A model generated the notes under the pieces. The model had not been told where the DNA came from. It ran no database searches and saw only the letters and a program-made list of their open reading frames with translations. A stretch of 64,000 nt of DNA. Origin: Gigantopelta aegis (lineage: Eukaryota > Mollusca > Gastropoda > Neomphalida > Peltospiridae). The DNA is taken from positions 65,217,485 through 65,281,484 of the forward strand of contig NC_054701.1 in the NCBI RefSeq assembly GCF_016097555.1. The letters are read 5' to 3'. Shown here piece after piece: positions 44,159 to 55,408 of this stretch; within the stretch, counting starts at the first letter, position 1; each line of letters opens with the position of its first letter. Both the position numbers and the translations under genes were made by a program.

Positions 44159-44539
44159 AGGGACATTCCTGAGTTTGTTGCATTGTAAGATGTTTCTGAC
44201 TAATAAAATATTTCTACGATTAAACTTACATATTAAATATAGTTTCTTGTTTGGAATACCAGTGGCTGTATATTCAATGTGTTTCTGGTCATCTTAATAT
44301 TTGTAAGAAGCCCAAACTGGATTTTCTCTTCAAATAATTTCGTACATACGAAAAAATTATATTTTAGGAAATATAATGAAATTTAACCTAGTACATTATA
44401 AGAACGATCAGAAACAGGTTAATATGCAGCCACTAATATTTTATGCAGAAACATATATTTTATATGTAATTACAATCGTTAAAAAGTCTCTGTTAGTCGA
44501 TAACATCTTAAAAATTGCAGCAAACTCAGGAATGTCCCT
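44159..44539. mobile_element. TTAA-type foldback MITE, complete
   Basis: AGGGACATTCCTGAGTTTG and its mirror CAAACTCAGGAATGTCCCT end two arms of about 180 bp, flanked by TTAA (44155-44158 and 44540-44543). It is the reference for the half copies at 13.2, 30.6 and 52.5 kb. TTAA targets are used by piggyBac and Kolobok elements. Confidence 0.85.
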
Positions 44540-44733
44540 TTAAATAATTATAATTCTTATTTTAACTGGAAATCACACATATTATCAATTTACGTTGCCT
44601 AATAATGTTTTAATATTGTAGCAATCATAATGAAAATATAGTTTAATTAAAAAGCATTATTTACAAATTCTCTAATCCAACAGTTGGTGAATCATTAAGT
44701 AAGTTAAAAGGTCTAACAAATAATAATATACTG

Positions 44734-45247
44734 ACACTATACAAATTAAACGCTGAGATGCATACGCTATTTTTGGAGTATATAAAAAAGTGAAATTCTT
44801 AGGGGGCTGGCAAGTGTTCTCACGACCAAAACTGTGGGGATATTCACCTATACACCGAGTAAGTATGGGTATAACTGACTTATACCTAGTCCGAAGGGAC
44901 GTAGAAAGTGTGGTTCTTTCTACGTCCGAATATATTGTTTAATACCCCACATATAGCTGGTATTCAAAACTTGTGGCACCGTGTTTCAACCGTTTTTCAA
45001 CCGAAATAGTGCAATAAATGGACACACGAATCAAAATATTATAACCTACCGTACTCACTAAATCCCGATTGCTGTATTTGATAAATGTTCCAACGACAAC
45101 ATAAATAAAATTACCAGCGATTTTAAATTTGCTAAATAGAGGGAAGCAACTCGTCTTGCACATTAAGAAAAGTACTGACTTAATGTGCGCCCTGCATTCA
45201 CTTATACCCTACTTTAGGAAAAAAATAATAATAAAAAAGTAAATAAA

Positions 45248-45268
<21 letters not shown>
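44734..45268 (+). mobile_element. Unclassified retroposon-like insertion with (AAT)n tail
   Basis: About 535 bp between two copies of AATAATAATATACTG (44719-44733 and 45269-45283). The copy at 32.03 kb shows the uninterrupted site (inverted). The 3' end is an A-rich, AAT-repeat tail, like the LINE tails here. It contains the perfect hairpin GGACGTAGAAAG / CTTTCTACGTCC at 44898-44928. No coding signal was recognised. Confidence 0.6.
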
Positions 45269-45278
<10 letters not shown>

Positions 45279-45423
45279 TACTGTTGGGAAAGGAAAGGAA
45301 TGTTGTTAGTGGTGGTGGTGATGTACTTCTTCTTCTTCTTCTTCTTAGTGACACCTCAGCACATTTTAAAATTATGGCTCTATACTAACATGTTTATTGT
45401 GACACTTAGTCTAGACAGAAAAG

Positions 45424-45733
45424 AAGGGGCGGGCCGTATCCCAGTGGTAATTTACCGAAAAACGCTTGCTTGATGCGTGGTCGGTCAGGGATCGATCTCC
45501 GTCAGTAAACCCATTGGGCTATTTCTCGTGCACCACCACTGGTATATCAAAGACCGTGGTATGTATTATCCTGTCTGTGGGGTGGTGCATATAAAAGATC
45601 CCTTGCTACTAATGGAAAAATGCAGCGGGTTTCCTCTCTAAGACTATGTCAAAATTACCAAATGTTTGACATCCAATAGCCGATGATTAATAAATCAATG
45701 CGCTCTAGTGATGTCGTTAAACAAAACAAACTT
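45424..45733 (+). mobile_element. SINE1 tail B, full length
   Basis: The head contains a small duplication (GGTAATTTACCGAAAAACGC). The same feature is in the inverted head piece at 31.86-31.89 kb, confirming common descent. Confidence 0.9.
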
Positions 45734-45940
45734 TAGATAGAAAAAACCGCATTGCCATCACATAGACTACCGCCAAACATCACATAATGTTGTGTATGCA
45801 CCATCACAACCTTTATATTGATATTATAAAACTAGTTCAAACTAAACGTTAGAGAACTCAGATTTAATTCCAACTACTACTAGTTTTATTTCAGTATTTC
45901 CAGTTTGAACCTTTACACCGTATATTAACCATTAATTCTT

Positions 45941-46555
45941 ACCTGAATAAATGTGGTATACAATCTGGGTTTTATGTGTTCTGGTGTGTGTGTTTTTTAT
46001 TATTATTATTATTATTTGTTTGCTTTTTTCTATCTACAAATTAATTTTGGCTATTTGAGTGTTTCTTTGTAAATTCGGTATTAAGATTATTAAACAAATT
46101 TATGTATTAATATAAAAACATTTTAGAAACATTTATGTATTCGTATTATTAGATTTTTGAATTTCTTAGTGTAACAGAAATCTTGAATTTGTTTATTTAA
46201 TTTCAGTCATGCATGTACATTTTTTAAAACATCTATAGCTTGATCTCACATCCATAACTTATCTTTATTTATTTTTTTACTATTATTTTTATTGTTTGGC
46301 TATTTGGAATGGTTTTATTTTGTGTTGCATTTAAAATGTAATTTGCTTATACGTGTAGTTGCTTTTTTAGTATAAAGCAAAACCTTATCTTGGACGTGGA
46401 TGGGAGATAATGTTTCTTTAGCCGTATAGAATTACTTTTGTAGCAGTTGATATTAGTTTACTTAATTGAAGCGTATAACTGGAACTTAGTTTAAGTGATT
46501 AAAACGTGAAGTGAGAATGTGCATGGTGAACCATGGTCATCATTGATATTTTGAG
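45941..46555. other. No recognised feature
   Basis: T-rich DNA with a short ATT microsatellite near 45998-46016. No gene was seen. Confidence 0.4.
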
Positions 46556-46557
46556 AC

Positions 46558-46804
46558 ATTCTCGTTCCAGCCAATGCTCCACAACTGGTGTAACAAAGGC
46601 CGTGGTATGTTATATCCTGTCTGTGGGATGGTGCATATAAAAGATCCCTTGCTGCTAATTGAAAAGTAGCCTATAAAGTGGCGACAGCGGGTTTCCTCTC
46701 TCTCTCTATATCTATGTGGTCCGTAACCATATGTCTGATGCCATATAACCGTTAATAAAATGTGTTGAGTGCGTCGTTAAATAAAACATTTCCTTTTCCT
46801 TCCA
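46558..46804 (+). mobile_element. SINE1 tail A, head truncated
   Basis: Starts at TTCTCGTTCCAGCCAATGC and runs through complete tail A to AAAACATTTCC. The tRNA-like head is missing. Confidence 0.85.
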
Positions 46805-47615
46805 AGATAACCACCGGTTCGTATCTTCGGCTATAATTTCAACACTATTAAATCCAGGATGATTTAAGGAATCCATTTAACCTCTTAATTAAATTGGTTT
46901 GGATTTACATTATAGGGAATTCAATATGACCACAAATATTCCCAAAACGTTCGTTAATTGGTTCTTAATGCGGCATCTTAGGGTTACACACTACCATTAA
47001 TTACCCCCATGCAGTTCAATATAATTTCTATGTCAGAATATATTCTGTGAAAAATACAACACTATCGATATGGTCATGTGACTACTAATTTTAGGGAGTG
47101 CTCTCAACTGACAAGTACCGTGTACAATTTACGCCAACCCCCCCCCCCCCATGCCTGACCACCGCCTCGTGTTGCTGTTATACAAGTAGCACCATACCAC
47201 TTGCACAGTTGTTATCAGTTAGTCTTACATATAACAAGTTACTTCAAACCAATGGGTATTTAAATGGTACAGAGGTCAAATAAAGATTTCAAAAAGGATA
47301 TCAACATTTTGTAGTATTTTTTTTATGAGGAACTGTTTCCTAAACTGGACTATATTAAGCTGCTACAACAAGTAACGACACGCCAAATGGTGGTGCGTTT
47401 GTCTTAAGATGTTCATTATTCTAAATCGTTTTATACATGTAAGTGGTCATTGTTTCCTAGTGCGTACAGTAGAAGATACTGAAGACGTTTTTCAGTTTCA
47501 GGCGGTTTGTAAATGTTTTTCTTTGTGTAGTAACAACTTTGATATCAATTATTCTAGTGATCTGGACCCCGTTTTACGAAGTGATCTTAGCGCTAAGTGC
47601 ATACGGTAGCTATCA
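46805..47615. other. No recognised gene; possible MITE half near its end
   Basis: Mostly unique DNA with a short poly-C near 47138. At 47566-47600, CCCCGTTTTACGAAGTGATC and TTAGCGCTAAG look like one end of a palindromic MITE, without a partner. Confidence 0.4.
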
Positions 47616-47617
47616 GG

Positions 47618-47771
47618 GGCGGATCTAAGGGGGGGGGGGCAGGGGCCCGGCCCCCCTAAATTGTGCAATAGTTATAATTTTATTATATATTAATTTTCTT
47701 CCTTTTTTTTACGATCCCTCCAAACCTCCCCCAAAGTTCCACTGGCATTCCGCCTCATGTCATCCCCCCCA

Positions 47772-47802
<31 letters not shown>

Positions 47803-47820
47803 ACACCCCACCCACCCCAA
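47618..47820 (+). mobile_element. G/C-core MITE cut by the P2 boundary
   Basis: The left end CAGGGGCGGATCTAAGGGG and interior CCCCTAAATTGTGCAATAG match the element at 7939-8105 (CCCCCTAAATTTTGCGACAG). The expected right end is missing, because P2 sequence starts directly after the C-rich arm. Confidence 0.7.
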
Positions 47821-47862
47821 TTGGCGCATAATTCGGAACGGTTCATCAAAAGTATTTTTGAG

Positions 47863-48362
47863 CTATTTGAGTGATTTGACTTAGCTGGTCGAATTATAGC
47901 TCTTGTTGGAACCTTGCCTATTTGAGTGATTTGACTTAGCTGGTCGAATTATAGCTCTTGTTGGAACCTTGCCTATTTGAGTGATTTGACTTAGCTGGTC
48001 GAATTATAGCTCTTGTTGGAACCTTGGCTATTTGAGTGATTTGACTTAGCTGGTCGAATTATAGCTCTTGTTGGAACCTTGGCTATTTGAGTGATTTGAC
48101 TTAGCTGGTCGAATTATAGCTCTTGTTGGAACCTTGGCTATTTGAGTGATTGGATTTGACTTAGCTGGTCGAATTATAGCTCTTGTTGGAACCTTGGCTA
48201 TTTGAGTGATTTGACTTAGCTGGTCGAATTATAGCTCTTGTTGGAACCTTGCCTATTTGAGTGATTTGACTTAGTTGGTCGAACTATAGCTCTTGTTGGA
48301 ACCTTGGCTATTTGAGTGATTTGACTTAGGTGGTCGAATTATAGCTCTTGTTGGAACCTTGC
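47863..48362 (+). repeat. 55-bp tandem repeat, nine units
   Basis: Units start at 47863, 47918, 47973, 48028, 48083, 48138, 48198, 48253 and 48308. One unit carries a 5-bp insertion. Consensus parts are CTATTTGAGTGATTTGACTT and ATAGCTCTTGTTGGAACCTT. P1 has a single unit. Confidence 0.96.
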
Positions 48363-48753
48363 CTATTTGGGGCCGTCGTGGTTGGTCTCCCATGGTTACC
48401 TCCTCGTTTTACCCTTCGGAGGGCGTGATCGATAGGGTGATAAATTGTTTATGTTTTCCGGTTCTGCCCATAAAAGGGCATGGCCGGTTGACGGGGGCGA
48501 CCCACTGGAGTCTTGTTGTTAGCCCTTAGAAGGGCTTGTATATGATGACCTTGTAGGGCCGGGAGACGAGGTCGCAAAGCTTGTGCCGTTTCTTTGTTTT
48601 CATGTTATCCTTCTTTCATTTGTTAGTAGTCCTCCTCTTCTATCTTTCCCGTCGTTCCTTCTACCCATCCAGTCATCCACTGTGCAATGCGTCACCAAGT
48701 ACCAGGTAATATTTAGATATTCGTACACCTATATACACTTGCCAGTGCCAGAA

Positions 48754-48905
48754 TGTCGCGGTGGCTGAGTAGTTACTCGTGGTGGTCTGGAAACTGCTGG
48801 CAATTCAGTGCCTAAGGTTCGAGTCCCAATAACAGACTAAGACAATTTGTGAGGCCGAAACGAATTTCATCTCCCTGTTCCTGTGTGTTAATACTTATGC
48901 ACGTA
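48754..48905 (+). mobile_element. SINE2, best copy (tRNA-Leu/Ser-like head)
   Basis: CGCGGTGGCTGAGTAGTT provides an A box and AGGTTCGAGTCCC a B box, about 75 bp apart. GACAATTTGTGAGGCC and CTGTTCCTGTGTGTTAATA follow. Not a tRNA gene: the acceptor stem and arms do not pair properly and it is one of several dispersed copies. Confidence 0.75.
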
Positions 48906-48989
48906 CTGACATGTATACATACAATATATATAGATATCCATACATCTATACATACATAAATACAGACAGATATGTACGTACTTACATAC

Positions 48990-49034
48990 ATACTTGTGTG
49001 TGTGTGTGTGTATATGCGCGCGTGTGTGTGTGTA

Positions 49035-49069
<35 letters not shown>
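48990..49069. repeat. (TG)n microsatellite in P2
   Basis: TG repeats with GCGC and TATG interruptions. Confidence 0.95.
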
Positions 49070-49072
<3 letters not shown>

Positions 49073-49180
49073 AGGGGTTTTTGCCAAATATTTTATGCCA
49101 TCAGCTATTTCGGGTTGATGAGTCAGTTTATATTATATAGTTTATATAATCATATCGATTTACCTCTGTAGTACAAGTGG

Positions 49181-49468
49181 GTGGGGCGTAGCACAGTGGT
49201 AAAACGCTATCTTGATGCGCGGTCGGTTTGGGATCGATCCCCGTCGGTAGGCCCATTTGGATTATTTCTCGTTTTAGTCGGTGCACAACGACTGGTATAT
49301 CAAAGGCCGTGGTATGTGCTATCATGTGTGGGATGGTGCATATAAAAGATCCCTTGCTACTAATGGAACAATGTAGCGGGTTTCCTTTATAAGACTCTAT
49401 GTCAGAATTACTAAATGTTTGACATCGAATTGCCGATGCTGTAGTGGTGTCGTTAAACAAAACAATCT
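49181..49468 (+). mobile_element. SINE1 tail B in P2
   Basis: Same insertion as 36414-36721, with a short internal deletion in the tail. Confidence 0.88.
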
Positions 49469-49624
49469 GAAACTGTAATACAATATAAATATATCGCATT
49501 GTACATTGTACCTATACATCAAACAGGGCCGTATCTTGTCTTAATTAACGGGGTTGGCAATATTAAAAAACCTGCAGGTACATTTATTTCGAAACTTGGT
49601 CGAGAGCCATAAAAATAGAAAAGG

Positions 49625-49850
49625 GAAACCCGCTCCCGCCACATAGGCTATTCCTGTTAAATCAGCAAATGATCTTTTGTATGAACTTTCTCAAAGCCAT
49701 AACAGTTCGTAACATGGCTTTTGGTTTATCTATCAGTCGTGGAACACTGCATGAGACGAGGAAAACATGTCCATCGAGAGCAATCGAGGCGGCGACGCAT
49801 CGCACCCTCGGCGAGCGCTATATCACTGACCTACATCCCACTTTTGAACT
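49625..49850 (-). mobile_element. Old degraded SINE1 in P2
   Basis: Counterpart of 36845-37085, with the same changes. Confidence 0.6.
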
Positions 49851-49863
49851 ATTTTACATTTTG

Positions 49864-51221
49864 GAATCGTGGAACTACACACATTGTTCGTGGGACTACA
49901 CAGATTCATCGTGGGACTACACAAATTCATCGTGGGACTACATAGATTGCTCACAGAATTACACAAATTCATCGTGGGACTACACAGATTGATCGTGGGA
50001 GTAAACAGATTGACCGTGGGACTACACAAATTGATTGTGGGACTACACAAATTGATCGTCGGACTACAAAGTTTGATCGTGGGAGTAAACAAATTGATCG
50101 TGGGACTACACAGATTGATCGTGGGACTACACAGATTGACCGTGGGAGTAAACAGATTGACCGTGGGAGTAAACAAATTGATCGTGGGACTACAAAGATT
50201 GATCGTGGGAGTAAACAGATTGTCCGTGGAAGTAAACAAATTGATCGTGGGACTACAGAGATTGATCGTGGGACTACACAGATTGATCGTAGGAGTAAAC
50301 AGATTGACCGTGGGAATAAACAAATTGATCGTGGGACTACACATATTGATTGTGGGACTACACAAATTGATCGTGGGACTACACAGATTGATCGTGGGAC
50401 TACACAGGTTGATCGTGGGAGTAAACAGATTGACCGTGGGAATAAACAAATTGATCGCGGGACTACACAGATTGATCGTGGGACTACACAGATTGATCGT
50501 GGGAGTAAACAGATTAACCGTGGGAGTAAACAAATTGATCGTGGGACTACACAAATGGATTGTGGGACTACACAAATTGATCGTGGGACTACACAGATTG
50601 ATCGTGGGAGTAAACAGATTGACCGTGGGAGTAAACAAATTGATCGTGGGACTACACAGATTGATCGTGGGACTACACAGATTGATCGTGGGAGTAAACA
50701 GATTGACCGTGGGAGTAAACAAATTGATCGTGGGACTACAAAGATTGATCGTGGGAGTAAACAGATTGACCGTGGAAGTAAACAAATTGATCGTGGGACT
50801 ACACAGATTGATCGTGGGACTACACAGATTGATCGTGGGAGTAAACAGATTGACCGTGGGAGTAAACAAATTGATCGTGGGACTACACAAATTGATCGTG
50901 GGACTACACAGATTGATCGTGGGAGTAAACAGATTGACCGTGGGAGTAAACCAATTGATCGTGGGACTACACAAATTGATTGTGGGACTACACAAATTGA
51001 TCGTGGGACTACAAAGATTGATCGTGGGAGTAAACAGATTGACCGTGGGAGTAAACAAACTGACCGTGGGACTACAAATACTGATGGTGGGACTACATAG
51101 ATTGATTGTGGGAGTAAACAGATTGACCGTGGGAGTAAACAAATTGATCGTGGGACTACACAGATTGATCATGGGACTACACAGATTGATCGTGGGACTA
51201 CAGAGATTGACCGTGGAGCTA
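49864..51221 (+). repeat. 21-bp minisatellite with higher-order structure, about 64 units (P2)
   Basis: Three main unit types (GGGACTACACAGATT; GGGAGTAAACAGATT; ACCGTGGGAGTAAACAAATT) recur in the order a-a-b-c or a-b-c, giving 84-bp and 63-bp higher-order repeats. Open frames of 462 codons on the plus strand and 449 on the minus are produced by the repeat and are not proteins. Confidence 0.96.
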
Positions 51222-51699
51222 GAAACAGTTACTCGGTATCATGTGATTCCCCACTAAATCCATTACTGATACAGCAAAGTGTGAACGTATAATAATCTCC
51301 ATTAGCGTCGACAAAGTCCAATGGTTAAATCGTATCTGATAAAATTCAATGTGACTAGATTTCGATATGTGTGTGCAGTAATAGATCGAATACTTCTATC
51401 GTTGTATATACATCTTTAATATATACAAATGTGTGTTCACTAATTATTCTACATTTTTTTAACGTTAAAAAAGTGCTATTCCGAATTCATCCTTACCAGG
51501 ATGGGCCAGTAGAATTCAAGAAACCGTATCGATGGTCAGTCTGTGCGTAAACAACTTTCTACGAATCCTAGAGAATTGTGGCGTTATCGGTAAGTGGTGG
51601 GCGGGACCTAGATCAGTCGGGGTATCGCTCGCATGAGGTGTTTGGATCTTACGATCGAACCCCTAAATGAAGTCATTGATTTTCCTCCCATCCCAACCA

Positions 51700-52091
51700 A
51701 AGAAAGAAAGAAATATTTTATTTAACGACGCACTCAGCACATTTTATTTAGGGTTATATGGCGTCAGACATATGGTTAAGAACCACACATATTTTGAAAG
51801 GAAACCCGCTGTCGCCACTACATGGGCTACTCTTTCCGATTAGCAGCAAGGGATCTTTTATTTGCGCTTCCCACAGACAGGATAGCACAAACCATGGCCT
51901 TTGTTGAGCCAGTTATGGATCACTGGTCGGTGCAAGTGGTTTACACCTACCCATTGAGCCTTGCGGAGCACTCACTCAGGGTTTGGAGTCGGTATCTGGA
52001 TTAAAAATCCCATGCCTCGACTAGGATCCGAACCCAGTATCTACCAGCCTGTAGACCGATGGCTTAACCACGACGCCACCGAGGCCGGTCC
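51700..52091 (-). mobile_element. SINE4, full length, inside an older SINE1
   Basis: The SINE3-like head is at the right and the SINE1 body and tail at the left. It is flanked by ATCCCAACCA (51690-51699) and ATTCCAACCA (52092-52101), within an older SINE1 that continues to 52308. Confidence 0.88.
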
Positions 52092-52308
52092 ATTCCAACC
52101 AGTGCCACATAACTGGTATATCAAAGGCCATGACATGTGCTGCCCTGTCTATGGGAACATACATACAAAACATTCCTTGCTGCCAATGGAAGAATATAGC
52201 GGGGTTTTTTTGAAGACTTAAAATTTCCAATGTTTAACATCCAATAGCCGATGTTTAACACCCAATAGCCGATGTTTAATTAATTAATGTACTCTAGTAG
52301 TTTCGTCC

Positions 52309-52530
52309 GATCCATAACTGGTTCAACAAAGGCCATGGTTTGTTCTATCCTGCCTGTGGAAAGCGCAAATAAAAGATCCCTTGCTGCTAATCGGAAAGAG
52401 TAGCCCATGTAGTGGCGACAGCGGGTTTCCTTTCAAAATCTGTGTGGTCCTTAACCATATGTCTGACGCCATATAACCCTAAATAAAATGTGCTGAGTGC
52501 GTCGTTAAATAAAACATTTCTTTCTTTCTG
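52309..52530 (+). mobile_element. SINE4 3' part in inverted orientation
   Basis: Starts near GATCCATAACTGGTTCAACA and runs through tail A to AAAACATTTC and TTTC repeats. It is nearly the reverse complement of 51700-51920, so the two can form a long hairpin with about 390 bp between them. Confidence 0.85.
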
Positions 52531-52631
52531 ATATTCTAAACAAGAAAATATATTTAATATGTCCGTTTTATCGTAGAAATGTTTTATTAGTCGGAAACAT
52601 CTTACAATACAGCAAACTCAGGAATGTCCCT
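52531..52631 (-). mobile_element. Right half of a TTAA-type MITE
   Basis: ATTCTAAACAAGAAAATATA to AACTCAGGAATGTCCCT, followed by TTAA, matches the right arm of the element at 44159-44539 by self-complementarity. Confidence 0.7.
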
Positions 52632-52639
52632 TTAAAGTT

Positions 52640-53092
52640 TAGATTATTAGTGTGTATATTTAATGTGTTTTGTAGTCGTCATAATAGCTCACAATTCAGT
52701 TCGTTTCACAATTATATATTATAACATATTTCCTGATTCCAATCAGAATCAAGACTTTTGTATAAATTACGGACAACATTAAAAAAGGATAGAAAAAACT
52801 GAGATAGACACTATTCCAATCGATGTGTTACGTAATAGTGCTACTCGAAAACAAAATTCTTGATTTGTTCATTATCTGTTTCAGTAATGGTCTAGTACCC
52901 GATATGTGTCTAAATTAGTACAACGAATACCAGGAGCCTGCTGTCATACAGAGGTATATATTTGTGTATAAACTATATTGTAATATTATGGGGTTTTTTA
53001 AAAACCAGACTTTTGTTATGGCAAGAAGACAGTGAACTTATAGACGATGTGAACAAAATGGCTTCAGGAGAGAAGACGTACCATTGTCTTCT
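52640..53092. other. No recognised feature
   Basis: AT-rich intergenic DNA. It borders the Kolobok-like element. Confidence 0.4.
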
Positions 53093-53425
53093 TTAAAGGA
53101 GACCGGACACCAACAGACATGTAGTGTGTAATGGATTAAGTTAGCGTCAAAGACAGCATTACTCTAACGCCCGGCTCGCTGCGAGGCACCGGTCAGCTGC
53201 GCGTCTTAGGTTTGGGGTAAAAACAGAAGTGGGCGGGATTATGCATAGATCTGAACGAAAGCGAGGCAATACGTCATCGGTGAGAGTTACCAAGCAATAC
53301 CGGCACACGTGTTGATTCTTTGGTTGTGCCTTTTAGTCGTCTTTTCTTTTTTTATCTCCAGGTTTATCGGAAATTTAATTTACAAGATAATTAGTGTTAT
53401 TATATACTTTCGACATAATTATACG

Positions 53426-53584
53426 ATGGTTAACTGCGCAGTGTTTAACTGCAACAGTAACAGCAATGCATCCCAAGAAACGGCCAACATCATGGTTTCG
53501 ATTTCCAAAAAAACGAAAGTTGTTTTAAAACTTCACATTTATTTACCTATAATTACCAAATTAATTTTCACCGACAGCCCATAA
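53426..53584 (+). pseudogene. THAP-domain start of a transposase, frameshifted
   Basis: MVNCAVFNCNSNSN carries the C-x4-C start of a THAP zinc finger (C2CH family, DNA binding). The next segment resembles the usual GFxFxRFPK part only in another frame (HHGFDFQKNE), so a frameshift has occurred near residue 20. The remaining Cys/His pair is not recognisable. It probably belonged to the Kolobok-like element around it. Confidence 0.6.
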
Positions 53585-54110
53585 TGACTCCATACTAACG
53601 TCTCTTGATCTAGTTGGTTTGTTAACCTCATAACAAAACACCTTCAAAACGTGAATTATTACGTTAGTTAACAATGTTTATCGTCAGTTCAGTATATTGT
53701 CATTAAAATTAAAATGCTAACACTTTGGCAGGAACAACATATGTACTCTGGCCAGAAGGAATGATGGTTAAATAATTTTAAAGCTAATGTCGATTATTAA
53801 AGCATAATAAAATTGTACTTTTCAATGCTTTCTGTATGTCATATTAAAAATACTCTACACCAAATAATTATTTTAATACCTACCCTGGGTTTCTGCCAGA
53901 GGGTGCGGAGGGTAAACTTATATGTATGTACTAAAAAAATCTCAGAAATTAATGTATATATATATATATAATGTTTTATTTTTTCGATAGATTATAGTAA
54001 CATAATTGCTGTTTAAAATTTATAAAAGTGCATGAAATAAAATGTTCAATAAAAAAACATTTCAAACCTATAACCACCCAATATACTCCTTTGAATATAT
54101 TTAGTTTTTA

Positions 54111-54233
54111 CAGGCCCATAGGAAGGACTGGGGGGGGGGGGGGGCACTGACGGACTGGGTATAAACTCTATATCAGATTTTGGTTACAATGGCAAAAATT
54201 AATGTGATAAAGAAAAGCTTACAAGCGGGGGGC

Positions 54234-54283
<50 letters not shown>

Positions 54284-54299
54284 AGTTCCTACGGGCCTG
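54111..54299. mobile_element. G/C-core foldback MITE inside the Kolobok-like element
   Basis: CAGGCCCATAGGAAGGACTG at the left and CAGTTCCTACGGGCCTG at the right are flanked by TTTTA (54106-54110 and 54300-54304). It has a G run near the left end and a C run of more than 50 bases near the right. Confidence 0.85.
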
Positions 54300-54728
54300 T
54301 TTTATTACGTACCGTCAAATTATTTTCTGGCAGAAAACCTGGTACCTTTGTCAGAGGTTGAAACAACTGGTCATCTAATTTTGGACTGTTACCATAAAAT
54401 AATATAATTAATCACTTTTGGCATCTAGCAATTTATAGCAAAATTAACAATAGTTACCATATGGAATAAGCATCATATATTATTATTTTGTTTTACCTGT
54501 AATATATTTTACCTGTAATATATTTTAATCAGGACTTCCTTCTTCCTCCATGAATGATTAAAGAAAATAACACTGGATATATTGTAATTATTTTTATTTT
54601 ATTCCAATATATAACAAATGTGTTTTATTTCAGTATGAAACAGTTGGTTTGAAATCCTGATTACAAAATCCTAAAGATAAAAGGAACTGGTTCCTAACTT
54701 CACCCTCTACATATTATCTACATTTGTA

Positions 54729-54941
54729 TAGGCCTGTAGGAACGATATTTGAAGTGTGTGTGTGGGGGGGGGGGGGGGGGGGGGGGATACAGTCTCTAGT
54801 GAGGGATACAGACTAGATTGTTTTATCTTTATATCTTTATTTATGCACAGTAGTGAAAATTTAAAACATACATTTTCATCCTAGAGTGTGTGATGGAGAA
54901 CAAGCCCCTAGGCCCGCCCCTCCCCAGTTCCTACGGGCCTG
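54729..54941. mobile_element. Second G/C-core foldback MITE inside the same element
   Basis: TAGGCCTGTAGGAACGA and CAGTTCCTACGGGCCTG are the ends, flanked by TTGTA (54724-54728 and 54942-54946). It contains a TG tract, a G run and a C-rich right arm. The right end is identical over 17 bases to that of the previous element. Confidence 0.82.
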
Positions 54942-55408
54942 TTGTATTTTATATTAATAAATGCAAAGACTACATAATAATATTGTCGATAAGACATATT
55001 AGTTGTAAAGTGATTGTCAGTATGTGGCAACAGTATATTTTCCAACATTTCTGTGTTTCTGTACCCGGCTGTGGACAGTTTCGGCAGACTGGTAACACAT
55101 TTTCTTAATAATTAAAAATACACGGCTTAAGCAAACACATTAAAACTTGGAGGGTAACTAGTTAAGAGAACAAAGTTTTTTGTTAAATTATTATATCTTC
55201 CTTTGGTGAGGAGGGAACGCTTTTTGCAAATTTGCGAAATCGGCCTCTGGAATATCCACTGACGTGTCATATTTACATCTATGCTGAACAAGATTTATGA
55301 TGAAATATTATTACATTGTGTGTGATTTTCTTCTAATTAGGTCCATTTGCTTCAGTTTACATTAAATATGTCATAAAAAAATGTTTAAAAAAATGCTTGT
55401 ATGCAAGT

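Larger units (their letters stand above)
44590..45940 (+). repeat. X' block downstream of TRIM B
   Basis: Shares most of its length with 31.66-32.56 kb, partly inverted there. It includes a complete SINE1 and a retroposon-like insertion that the other copy lacks. Confidence 0.75.
47821..52308 (+). repeat. P2: segmental duplication block, copy 2
   Basis: Colinear with P1 but without the Tc1 element. It has nine 55-bp units, twice as many minisatellite units, a complete SINE4 and the rest of the older SINE1 beyond it. Confidence 0.88.

Noticed and set aside
48754-48830. Possible tRNA-Leu or tRNA-Ser gene
   Set aside because: A and B boxes are present, but acceptor and other stems do not pair, and the same unit is dispersed with a shared non-tRNA tail, so it is a SINE head. 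The same reasoning rejects tRNA calls for the SINE1 and SINE3 heads.
49823-51257. Open frames of 462 aa (plus) and 449 aa (minus), leucine/isoleucine-rich
   Set aside because: They come from a stop-free 21-bp repeat read in every frame. The resemblance to a repeat protein is an artefact. The same applies to 36954-37662 in P1.
53309-53425. Extended N-terminus before the THAP-like Met
   Set aside because: The upstream in-frame codons are hydrophobic and unlike any THAP protein. THAP domains normally begin at the first Met, so 53426 is the better start.
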